Positions 1 through 5,066 of a DNA stretch of 5,066 bases are shown here, in pieces (within the stretch, counting starts at the first letter, position 1; each line of letters opens with the position of its first letter). Both the position numbers and the translations under genes were made by a program. Source of the stretch: an uncultured Dorea sp. (lineage in GTDB: Bacteria; Bacillota; Clostridia; Lachnospirales; Lachnospiraceae); contig CAQNVT010000158.1 of NCBI GenBank assembly GCA_948844705.1, positions 1 to 5,066 on the forward strand, read 5' to 3'. The notes below the pieces were generated by a model, which ran no database searches, was not told where the DNA came from, and saw nothing but the letters and a program-made list of their open reading frames with translations.

Positions 1-1149
1 GGGTTCAAAGATTGGGATAATCTTTGCGCATTCTCCATTGCAGGCGATGAATACTCATTCACTTACAAGAAGAACGGAGTGTTGGCGGATATCGGGGAAA
101 AAGATATTCAGATACTGATCGACCAGATGTTAAGAGAAGGGTATATTGTCCAGACTAACGGGGAATATCCGGTTCTTCAGATGGGAGATATCAGTGCGTT
201 GAGAGATGATGCGACCCGTGTTATGATCCGGAAGTTTGAAGAGAAGGACATGCCTTCGGCGAATCGCAGAAAGAGGGAGCGCAGCACGGATACGCTTACC
301 AGCGCAGGTTATAAGCTGTTCGAGGAGCTTCGCGGGCTTCGGACAACCATTGCGAAAGAAGAGGGGATGCCGCCGTATATTATTTTCAATGATAAGACGC
401 TGATCGATATGTGCGCCAAAGTTCCGGAAGACAAGCAGGGAATGCTTGCGGTGTCGGGAGTCGGGGAGAATAAGTACCGGAAGTATGGTCAGAGATTCCT
501 CGATGTGATTGCAGAATTTAAGAGGGCGAATCCGAACGCCGTGGTCAGTATGGCGGTTGAAGACGAAGAGATTCCGGGAACCTTCGGTGCCATACAGAAT
601 CAGCAAAGAAGCACGAGAAAGGAAGCGTTCTGTCTCAGTACGGAGGATGCAGAGAAGTTCGAATATGCAGAAGAGTGTTACATCAGTGAGATCAGAGACA
701 GGTTGAATGCCGTCTGCAGCGTCGACTGCGTGAAGAAAGCCACGATAACGGACATATGGGAATATCTTGTGTCGGAGGGATTGGTGTCGGAAGAGGAGAC
801 TGATGAGGGATTCGTTAAATCAGTGACGGAACAAGGCGCCGGGATGGGGATAAAGGCTGAGGACAGGGTCAGCCAGAAAGGATATGCGTATCAGCTCCTG
901 ATATATCCGGAGGCAGTGCAGAAGAGAGTCGTCGAGTATTTCACCGGACCGAGGGCGGTATGCAGCGAGGATGACGGCGGCATTAAGAGGCAGGCGAACA
1001 AGGGGCTGCGTTGGACAGAGGAGGAGGACGCAAGGGTGATAGAGGAATTTAAAGCGGGTATGAAGATGTCCGAGATAGCCCAAAGGCATGGCCGTACAAA
1101 CGGCGCGATCAGGAGCCGGCTTCAGATGCACGGATTGGTTAAGGTATGA
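1..1149 (+). CDS. recQ: ATP-dependent DNA helicase RecQ, C-terminal part (5' end outside window)
   Basis: RecQ is a 3'-5' DNA helicase that unwinds recombination and stalled-fork intermediates in the cytoplasm. The frame is open from base 1 without a stop, so the 382 visible residues are only the C-terminal part; the helicase core and zinc-binding region are missing. The GTG at base 79 is an internal valine, not a start. Visible residues 1-77 fit the end of the RQC winged helix, including a 'YPVLQMG' wing near residue 56. Residues 103-174 are an HRDC domain (LFEELRGLR, then MPPYIIFNDKTL, then VSGVGENKYRKYG). Residues about 220-315 form a further module ending around 'EQGAGMGI' and 'YAYQLLIYPEAV', which I recall from other Firmicutes RecQ proteins but cannot name. 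Residues 337-380 form a Myb/SANT-like or HTH-like tail (RWTEEED, then IAQRHGRTNGAIRSRL). No terminator is evident after the stop, so read-through into the metK leader is possible. The RecQ assignment is firm from RQC plus HRDC; the role of the tail is inferred. Confidence 0.93.
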   Translation, partial: GFKDWDNLCAFSIAGDEYSFTYKKNGVLADIGEKDIQILIDQMLREGYIVQTNGEYPVLQMGDISALRDDATRVMIRKFEEKDMPSANRRKRERSTDTLTSAGYKLFEELRGLRTTIAKEEGMPPYIIFNDKTLIDMCAKVPEDKQGMLAVSGVGENKYRKYGQRFLDVIAEFKRANPNAVVSMAVEDEEIPGTFGAIQNQQRSTRKEAFCLSTEDAEKFEYAEECYISEIRDRLNAVCSVDCVKKATITDIWEYLVSEGLVSEEETDEGFVKSVTEQGAGMGIKAEDRVSQKGYAYQLLIYPEAVQKRVVEYFTGPRAVCSEDDGGIKRQANKGLRWTEEEDARVIEEFKAGMKMSEIAQRHGRTNGAIRSRLQMHGLVKV

Positions 1150-1180
1150 AATTATAGGCAATTATAGGCAATTTTCATAC
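1144..1180. repeat. Inverted repeat enclosing a 10-bp tandem repeat, upstream of the metK promoter
   Basis: The arms GTATGAAA (1144-1151) and TTTCATAC (1173-1180) are exact 8-bp inverted copies. Between them, ATTATAGGCA occurs twice in tandem (1151-1160 and 1161-1170), and the period of 10 holds from 1150 to 1173. The left arm overlaps the recQ stop codon. The block ends six bases before the -35 box of the metK promoter. It could be an operator or an AT-rich UP-like element. It lacks the GC-rich stem and T-run of a terminator. Confidence 0.6.
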
Positions 1181-1185
1181 AGATA

Positions 1186-1214
1186 TTGACAAGGAACGTA
1201 AAGACGAGTATATT
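1186..1214 (+). promoter_or_regulatory. Promoter of the metK riboswitch leader
   Basis: The -35 box TTGACA (1186-1191) matches the sigma-A consensus exactly. A 17-base spacer separates it from TATATT (1209-1214), which matches the -10 consensus at five of six positions. The predicted transcription start is about base 1220-1222, roughly 30 bases before the riboswitch aptamer. Its position between recQ and the riboswitch fits an independent metK transcript. The start site is inferred. Confidence 0.82.
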
Positions 1215-1251
1215 TATATGTGAAAATATATAATTTAATAATGCAGACTTT

Positions 1252-1350
1252 CTCTTATTCAGAGCAGTGGAGATACAAAGGATCTGTGAAGCTGCGGCAA
1301 CCCCCGGTGTGGGAAGGTGCCAACCTGAGCGAGTAATCGAACAATAAGAG
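1252..1350 (+). promoter_or_regulatory. SAM-I (S-box) riboswitch aptamer controlling metK
   Basis: This RNA element binds S-adenosylmethionine and turns off downstream transcription when SAM is abundant. The closing P1 helix is an exact 8-bp pair, CTCTTATT (1252-1259) with AATAAGAG (1343-1350). Inside are S-box signatures in order: AGAGCAGTGGAG, then TGTGAAGCTGCGGCAACC, then GGTGCCAA, then CGAACAATAAG. P2 can form from GCAG (1264-1267) with CTGC (1292-1295). A SAM synthetase gene follows, the expected kind of target, and an antiterminator/terminator pair sits directly after P1. The family call is made from motif recall and context; a covariance-model search was not run. Confidence 0.95.
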
Positions 1351-1382
1351 GATTGGTTATGTAAGATAAACAGTCCGCTTAT
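1344..1382 (+). promoter_or_regulatory. Antiterminator hairpin of the metK SAM riboswitch
   Basis: The 3' strand of P1 (1344-1350) and the bases after it can fold back on 1366-1382. Pairs are 1344-1348 with 1378-1382, 1350-1355 with 1371-1376 (including one T·G wobble) and 1357-1360 with 1366-1369, with mismatches at 1349/1377 and 1356/1370. This fold uses both the P1 3' strand and the left arm of the terminator. It therefore excludes both, as expected for the SAM-free ON state. The pairing was worked out by hand; energies were not computed. Confidence 0.8.
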
Positions 1383-1402
1383 GGCGGGCTGTTCTTTTAT
1401 TA
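1369..1402 (+). terminator. Riboswitch-controlled intrinsic terminator before metK
   Basis: The stem pairs 1369-1378 (AACAGTCCGC) with 1384-1393 (GCGGGCTGTT), ten base pairs including one T·G wobble, around a five-base loop TTATG. The T-rich run TTCTTTTATT follows. It is the OFF-state structure: with SAM bound, P1 holds 1343-1350 and this hairpin is free to form. It lies about 90 bases upstream of the metK start codon. Confidence 0.92.
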
Positions 1403-1489
1403 CGGAGAGGATGTTTCAAACCTCCTGTAAGAAACCCTCATGAGAAGACCCTCGAGGAGAAAGCTGAGAAAAAGGAAAGGGGAATACCT
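1403..1489 (+). other. metK leader downstream of the riboswitch terminator, with the metK ribosome binding site
   Basis: This untranslated stretch is present only on transcripts that escape termination. It holds small palindromes CTCATGAG (1437-1444) and CCTCGAGG (1450-1457), and CTCCT (1422-1426) can pair with AGGAG (1455-1459). The purine-rich AAAGGAAAGGGG (1471-1482) ends seven bases before the metK ATG and is the likely ribosome binding site. I see no gene or other known RNA here. Confidence 0.6.
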
Positions 1490-2677
1490 ATGGAAAAATT
1501 TTTATTTACTTCAGAATCGGTAACAGAGGGACATCCGGATAAGATGTGCGACCAGATATCCGACGCGATTCTCGACGCACTTATGGAGAAGGATCCGATG
1601 AGCCGTGTGGCATGCGAGACATGCACAACGACGGGACTTGTGCTTGTTATGGGTGAGATTACGACAAGCGCTTATGTAGACATCCAGAAAATCGTAAGAG
1701 ATACGGTTCGTGAGATTGGCTACACAAGGGCAAAATACGGATTTGACGCAGAGACCTGCGGCGTGATGGTTGTTCTGGATGAGCAGTCCTCCGATATCGC
1801 GATGGGTGTTGACAGGGCGCTGGAGGCAAAGGAAAACAAGATGTCCGAGGAGGAGATCGAGGCGATCGGTGCAGGGGACCAGGGTATGATGTTTGGCTAT
1901 GCGTCCGATGAGACGCCGGAGCTTATGCCGTATCCGATCGCGCTTGCTCACAAGCTTTCCAGAAGACTTACGGAGATCCGTAAGGACGGGACTCTTACAT
2001 ATCTGAGACCAGACGGAAAGACACAGGTTACGGTAGAATATGACGAGAATGGTACGCCGAAGCGTCTGGATGCGGTAGTTCTTTCTACCCAGCACGATCC
2101 GGAGGTGTCACAGGAGCAAATTCATGAGGATATCAAGAAATATGTATTTGACGCGGTTATTCCGGAAGGAATGGTGGACGAAAATACAAAATTCTTTATT
2201 AATCCAACCGGACGCTTTGTAATCGGCGGACCTCACGGAGACAGCGGGCTTACCGGGCGCAAGATCATCGTAGACACCTACGGCGGTATGGCGCGTCACG
2301 GCGGCGGCGCATTTTCCGGAAAAGACTGCACAAAGGTAGACCGTTCCGCGGCGTATGCGGCGCGTTATGTTGCAAAAAATATTGTGGCGGCGGGACTTGC
2401 AAAGAAATGTGAGATTCAGCTTTCCTACGCGATCGGTGTGGCACACCCGACTTCGATTATGGTAGATACCTTCGGAACCGGCAAGGTTTCCGATGACAGG
2501 CTTGTCGAGATCATCCGTGAGAACTTTGACCTCCGTCCGGCAGGAATTATTAAGATGCTGGATCTCAGGAGGCCGATCTACAAGCAGACCGCGGCATACG
2601 GACACTTCGGACGTACAGACGTGGATCTTTCCTGGGAGAGGACAGATAAGGCGGAGGCCTTGAAGGCATATCTTTAG
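1490..2677 (+). CDS. metK: S-adenosylmethionine synthetase (methionine adenosyltransferase)
   Basis: MetK makes S-adenosylmethionine from methionine and ATP, releasing phosphate and pyrophosphate; it is a cytoplasmic enzyme that needs Mg2+ and K+. The 395-residue product has the normal family length and looks complete. Visible signatures are [11 protein letters not shown] (residues 8-18, with the His15 and Asp17 equivalents of the active-site pair), ACET with Glu43, [10 protein letters not shown] (55-64), the ATP motif [12 protein letters not shown] (127-138), [13 protein letters not shown] (246-258) and the glycine-rich loop [10 protein letters not shown] (270-279), followed by [16 protein letters not shown]. 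No key residue appears to be missing. The ATG at 1490 places the conserved N-terminus in register and follows the purine-rich AAAGGAAAGGGG. Transcription is governed by the SAM-I riboswitch and terminator just upstream, giving end-product feedback. A strong terminator about 100 bases downstream suggests a monocistronic unit. Confidence 0.99.
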   Translation: MEKFLFTSESVTEGHPDKMCDQISDAILDALMEKDPMSRVACETCTTTGLVLVMGEITTSAYVDIQKIVRDTVREIGYTRAKYGFDAETCGVMVVLDEQSSDIAMGVDRALEAKENKMSEEEIEAIGAGDQGMMFGYASDETPELMPYPIALAHKLSRRLTEIRKDGTLTYLRPDGKTQVTVEYDENGTPKRLDAVVLSTQHDPEVSQEQIHEDIKKYVFDAVIPEGMVDENTKFFINPTGRFVIGGPHGDSGLTGRKIIVDTYGGMARHGGGAFSGKDCTKVDRSAAYAARYVAKNIVAAGLAKKCEIQLSYAIGVAHPTSIMVDTFGTGKVSDDRLVEIIRENFDLRPAGIIKMLDLRRPIYKQTAAYGHFGRTDVDLSWERTDKAEALKAYL

Positions 2678-2681
2678 AATC

Positions 2682-2758
2682 AAATGGTTTACTCCGCGCC
2701 ATTCGCAAAACGCACCTGCATGAATTGTCCGGAAGGCCTGATGACGAGTAAACTATTT
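2682..2758 (+). repeat. 13-bp long-range inverted repeat in the metK 3' untranslated region
   Basis: The arms AAATGGTTTACTC (2682-2694) and GAGTAAACTATTT (2746-2758) pair over 13 positions with one G·T wobble (2686/2754) and enclose 51 bases. The element starts four bases after the metK stop. Part of the right arm, TAAACT (2749-2754), can instead pair exactly with AGTTTA (2775-2780) just before the terminator, so two exclusive folds exist. I do not recognise it as a known RNA family. A structured 3' UTR, a small MITE or REP-like palindrome, or chance are all possible. Confidence 0.55.
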
Positions 2759-2782
2759 ATAAAATTTTAATAAAAGTTTATG

Positions 2783-2809
2783 GGCGCTTTCGTGTGAAGC
2801 GCCTTTTTT
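2783..2809 (+). terminator. Intrinsic terminator of the metK transcript
   Basis: GGCGCTT (2783-2789) pairs perfectly with AAGCGCC (2797-2803) around a seven-base loop, followed by six T residues (2804-2809). It is a strong rho-independent terminator on the + strand. It separates metK from the two-component genes. Confidence 0.95.
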
Positions 2810-2811
2810 CG

Positions 2812-2820
2812 TGCTATACT
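2812..2820 (+). promoter_or_regulatory. Extended -10 promoter of the histidine kinase/response regulator operon
   Basis: TGCTATACT has the extended -10 form TG-N-TATACT, matching TATAAT at five of six positions. It starts three bases after the metK terminator T-run. A -35 box would fall in the terminator loop and right arm around 2792-2798, where only a weak match (GTGTGA or TGTGAA) is seen; extended -10 promoters can work without a good -35. The start would be near 2827, leaving a leader of about 15 bases that still contains the GGAGG at 2829-2833. The start site is inferred. Confidence 0.6.
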
Positions 2821-2828
2821 TTACTCAC

Positions 2829-2833
2829 GGAGG
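2829..2833 (+). promoter_or_regulatory. Ribosome binding site fixing the histidine kinase start
   Basis: GGAGG lies eight bases before the ATG at 2842. It decides against the upstream in-frame GTG at 2794, which lies in the loop of the metK terminator, has no ribosome binding site, and would be untranscribed from the promoter proposed at 2812-2820. Confidence 0.88.
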
Positions 2834-2841
2834 ATACTTTT

Positions 2842-4338
2842 ATGAAGTTCAAAACCCGATTAATAATAGCATTTTTTACGATTATATTAATTCCTGCCGT
2901 ATTATCTGCTGCTATGATTATGGTTTTAGGACGCTATCAGATCGGAGCGATAGACAGAGCATATGGTATTACGGGAACGACGGTGGAGAGTCTTTCAAAT
3001 CCGATGCAGGTATTGGCAAGAGTGACGGAGGAGCCGTATCATGAGCTGGAGGTTCTGGCGCGTGAATCGCCGGGAAATCTGGAGGATGCAACATTTCTGG
3101 ACGAGTTTAACCGAAAGCTTAAGAAAAAGAAGACATATTTGCTTGTGCGCAAGGGCAGCACTCTCGTATATATAGGAACTGATTCGGCGGAGGTCAAGGA
3201 GGTTACTGCGCAGCTTCCGGATTATGGGGAGTCTGATATTACATCTGAAAACGGAATTTATCTCGGAGGAGAGGCGCAGGCCCTTGTAAAGCAGGTGGAT
3301 TTCCTGTATCCGGGAGGAGAAAAGGGAAGTGCATTTATTATTACGGATGTCAGTAATGTGATTCCGGAGGTGGAGCAGTTTTTTGTGGATATGCTGTTGT
3401 GCATTGTGATCATGCTTGTCCTGACGGCATTGGCGCTCATTGTCTGGATATATAAGGGCGTTATGCGTCCGATCGAAAAGATGCAGGTCGCAGCAGGCAA
3501 TATTAAGGAGGGCAACCTGGATTTCGAGCTTAAGCCGGATTCTGATGATGAGATCGGACAGCTTTGCTCAAGCCTTGAGGATATGAGAAAACGGCTCAAA
3601 GACAATGCAGAGGAAAAGATTGCATTTGATAAGGAAAATAAGGAGCTGATCAGCAATATTTCCCATGATCTGAAAACACCTGTGACGACGATCAAGGGAT
3701 ACGCAGAAGGGATCATGGACGGGGTGGCGGATACGCCGGAAAAGGTGGAAAAATATGTCCGCACGATTTATAATAAAGCGAACGAGATGGATCTTCTTAT
3801 TAACGAGCTGACCCTGTATTCGAAGATTGATACGAACAGGATTCCTTATGATTTCAGTATTTTATCGGTGAATGATTATTTCAACGATTGCTCGGAGGAG
3901 CTGTCGCTGGAGCTTGAGGCGAAAAATGTTGAATTCGGATATTTTAATTATGTAGAGCCGGAGGTTCGGGTCATTGCTGATGCGGAGCAGATCAAGAGAG
4001 TCATTCATAATATTGTAAATAACTCGACAAAATATATGGATAAGACGAGGGCAAAGATCAATCTGCGCGTGAAGGATGTCGGTGATTTTGTGCAGGTAGA
4101 GCTGGAGGATAATGGAAAGGGTATTGCAGCAAAGGACCTGCCGAATATATTTGACCGGTTTTACAGGACCGATGCATCGAGAAATTCTTCCAAGGGCGGA
4201 AGCGGCATCGGGCTTTCGATCGTAAAGAAGATCATAGAAGAACACGGGGGCAAGATATGGGCGACCAGCAGGGAGAATACAGGAACAACAATGTATTTTG
4301 TTCTCAGGAAATATCAGGAGGTGCCAATAAATGAATAG
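2842..4338 (+). CDS. Membrane sensor histidine kinase (HAMP, HisKA, HATPase)
   Basis: The 498-residue protein is a two-component sensor kinase that autophosphorylates on histidine and passes phosphate to the regulator encoded next. Membrane segments are at residues 6-29 and 182-205. They enclose an extracytoplasmic sensor region of about 150 residues (30-181) that I cannot assign to a named domain and that has no visible cysteine pair. A HAMP linker follows at about 206-258 (RPIEKM, then GNLDFEL, then DDEIGQL). The H-box SNISHDLKTP (271-280) has phospho-acceptor His275 in the HisKA domain. The ATPase domain shows the N-box HNIVNNSTKY (389-398), the G1 box DNGKGI (423-428), the F-box FDRFYR (437-442) and the G2 box GGSGIGLSI (452-460). 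All catalytic motifs are present. The last 8 bases overlap the regulator gene, indicating a translationally coupled pair. The signal sensed is not visible from sequence. Confidence 0.97.
   Translation: MKFKTRLIIAFFTIILIPAVLSAAMIMVLGRYQIGAIDRAYGITGTTVESLSNPMQVLARVTEEPYHELEVLARESPGNLEDATFLDEFNRKLKKKKTYLLVRKGSTLVYIGTDSAEVKEVTAQLPDYGESDITSENGIYLGGEAQALVKQVDFLYPGGEKGSAFIITDVSNVIPEVEQFFVDMLLCIVIMLVLTALALIVWIYKGVMRPIEKMQVAAGNIKEGNLDFELKPDSDDEIGQLCSSLEDMRKRLKDNAEEKIAFDKENKELISNISHDLKTPVTTIKGYAEGIMDGVADTPEKVEKYVRTIYNKANEMDLLINELTLYSKIDTNRIPYDFSILSVNDYFNDCSEELSLELEAKNVEFGYFNYVEPEVRVIADAEQIKRVIHNIVNNSTKYMDKTRAKINLRVKDVGDFVQVELEDNGKGIAAKDLPNIFDRFYRTDASRNSSKGGSGIGLSIVKKIIEEHGGKIWATSRENTGTTMYFVLRKYQEVPINE
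4316..4321 (+). promoter_or_regulatory. Ribosome binding site of the response regulator, inside the kinase gene
   Basis: AGGAGG ends nine bases before the ATG at 4331 and lies within the last codons of the kinase gene. It supports the 4331 start and the 8-base overlap of the two genes, which suggests translational coupling. Confidence 0.88.
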
Positions 4339-5066
4339 GATATTGATCGTGGAGGACGAGGAGACAATTGCAGATCTTGAGAAGGATTACCTTGAGCTCA
4401 GCGGGTTCGAGGTAGAGGTGGCCAATGACGGAGAGACCGGGCTTGAAAAGGCGCTTGGCGAGGATTACAATCTGTTTATCCTTGACCTGATGCTTCCGGG
4501 AGTCGACGGATTTGAGATATGCCGGAAGATCCGGGATGAGAAGAATACGCCGATCATTATGGTGTCGGCGAAGAAGGATGATATAGATAAGATCCGTGGT
4601 TTGGGCCTGGGTGCTGATGATTACATGACCAAGCCCTTCAGCCCCAGCGAGCTGGTGGCAAGGGTCAAGGCGCATCTGGCCAGATATGACCGTCTGACAG
4701 GCAGCGCCGTGTCAAAGAATAAGGTGATAGAGATCCGCGGCCTTAAGATAGATACGACGGCGAGGAGAGTGTGGATCAACGGCGAGGAAAAGACATTTAC
4801 GACAAAGGAATTTGATCTTTTGACCTTCCTTGCAAGTCATCCGAATCATGTGTATACGAAGGAGGAGTTGTTCCGGGAGATCTGGGACATGGAATCGATT
4901 GGGGATATTGCGACCGTGACGGTGCATATCAAGAAGATTCGTGAGAAAGTAGAGATTAATCTGACCGATATTATGGAGTATATCCGCTTAAAGTACCAGG
5001 CCCTCTGTGGACAGAATCATATTAAGGGTGAATTTTCTCTGGAGCCGGAATGCTGTGTATGGGGGA
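4331..5066 (+). CDS. OmpR/PhoB-family response regulator with an aberrant C-terminus (3' end outside window)
   Basis: This is the cytoplasmic DNA-binding partner of the upstream kinase. The receiver domain (about residues 1-120) has the acidic pair Glu8/Asp9, phospho-acceptor Asp52 in FILDLMLPG, Ser79 in MVSAKKD and Lys101 in MTKPFSP. A winged-helix effector domain starts near residue 132 (IEIRGLKID, then TTKEFDLLTFLASHPNHVYTKEELF, then ATVTVHIKKIREKVE at 194-208). Up to about residue 213 it follows the family. Normally about ten residues then lead to a 'TVWGVGYRF'-type hairpin and the stop, for a total near 225-235. Here an unrecognised stretch with Cys225, Cys241 and Cys242 follows, the frame is open at residue 245, and 'VWG' occurs only at the window edge. 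The other two + strand frames meet stops just after the 4952 codon, so a simple frameshift does not restore the expected ending. An insertion, a rearrangement or a natural extension are all possible, so activity of the effector domain is uncertain. Confidence 0.9.
   Translation, partial: MNRILIVEDEETIADLEKDYLELSGFEVEVANDGETGLEKALGEDYNLFILDLMLPGVDGFEICRKIRDEKNTPIIMVSAKKDDIDKIRGLGLGADDYMTKPFSPSELVARVKAHLARYDRLTGSAVSKNKVIEIRGLKIDTTARRVWINGEEKTFTTKEFDLLTFLASHPNHVYTKEELFREIWDMESIGDIATVTVHIKKIREKVEINLTDIMEYIRLKYQALCGQNHIKGEFSLEPECCVWG

Noticed and set aside
79..81. GTG as a possible start of a separate short gene
   Set aside because: The frame is open from base 1, and the upstream residues continue the RQC winged-helix domain, so this is an internal valine codon of recQ.
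1144..1180. Inverted repeat after recQ as a recQ terminator
   Set aside because: The stem is AT-rich with a 21-base loop and no T-run follows it, so intrinsic termination is unlikely.
1411..1443. Ten-codon reading frame ATG...TGA in the metK leader with GGAG nearby
   Set aside because: The spacing between GGAG and the ATG is only three bases, the frame is very short, and no attenuation logic needs it because the riboswitch already has a complete terminator system.
1511..2683. Long minus-strand open frames opposite metK
   Set aside because: They mirror the codon structure of an intact, highly conserved metK, resemble no family I know and have no plausible ribosome binding sites.
2738..2753. 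CCTGATGA followed by GTAAAC, resembling a hammerhead ribozyme core
   Set aside because: There is no stem II between the CTGATGA and the following purines, the GAAA core is absent, and the segment is better explained as the right arm of the 13-bp stem.
2794..2841. Upstream in-frame GTG start for the histidine kinase, adding 16 residues
   Set aside because: It lies in the loop of the metK terminator and has no ribosome binding site, while the ATG at 2842 has GGAGG at ideal spacing and begins directly with a lysine/arginine-flanked membrane segment.
5041..5066. GAGCCGGAATGC near the window end, resembling the start of group II intron domain V
   Set aside because: No GAAA-type loop or closing strand is visible before the window ends, and no reverse transcriptase or earlier intron domains lie upstream.

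Overview
The window reads as a piece of a Firmicutes (Clostridia, probably Lachnospiraceae-like) chromosome. This rests on a metK gene under an S-box (SAM-I) riboswitch, strong GGAGG-type ribosome binding sites, clostridial-style rho-independent terminators, and a RecQ with the extended C-terminus typical of that group. The family assignment is an inference from gene style, not a proof. All recognised genes lie on the + strand.

Layout: (1) Bases 1-1149 hold the 3' part of a recQ helicase gene that begins upstream of the window. Visible are the end of the RQC winged-helix domain, an HRDC domain, a further C-terminal module and a Myb/SANT-like or HTH-like tail. (2) Bases 1150-1489 are the metK control region. 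It has a 10-bp tandem repeat inside an inverted repeat, a near-consensus promoter, a SAM-I riboswitch aptamer, a readable antiterminator/terminator pair, a short post-terminator leader and the metK ribosome binding site. (3) Bases 1490-2677 are an intact metK. (4) Bases 2678-2841 contain a 13-bp long-range stem with a competing alternative hairpin, then a strong terminator. An extended -10 promoter lies immediately after that terminator, followed by the ribosome binding site of the next gene. (5) Bases 2842-4338 encode a membrane sensor histidine kinase. (6) Bases 4331-5066 encode its OmpR/PhoB-type response regulator, which overlaps the kinase gene by 8 bases and is still open at the window edge.

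Functionally, metK makes S-adenosylmethionine, and SAM feeds back through the riboswitch to stop metK transcription. The kinase and regulator form a translationally coupled two-component pair, separated from metK by a terminator and carrying their own promoter. Nothing in the window links that pair to SAM metabolism.

The most unusual point is the end of the response regulator. Its DNA-binding domain follows the family well to about residue 208-213. The usual short run to the C-terminal Trp-Gly hairpin is then replaced by an unrecognised, cysteine-containing stretch, and the frame is still open at residue 245, already longer than the family norm. This could be an insertion, a rearrangement or a divergent extension, and the part needed to decide lies outside the window. 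I found no CRISPR array, tRNA, rRNA, complete mobile element or clearly new defence system.
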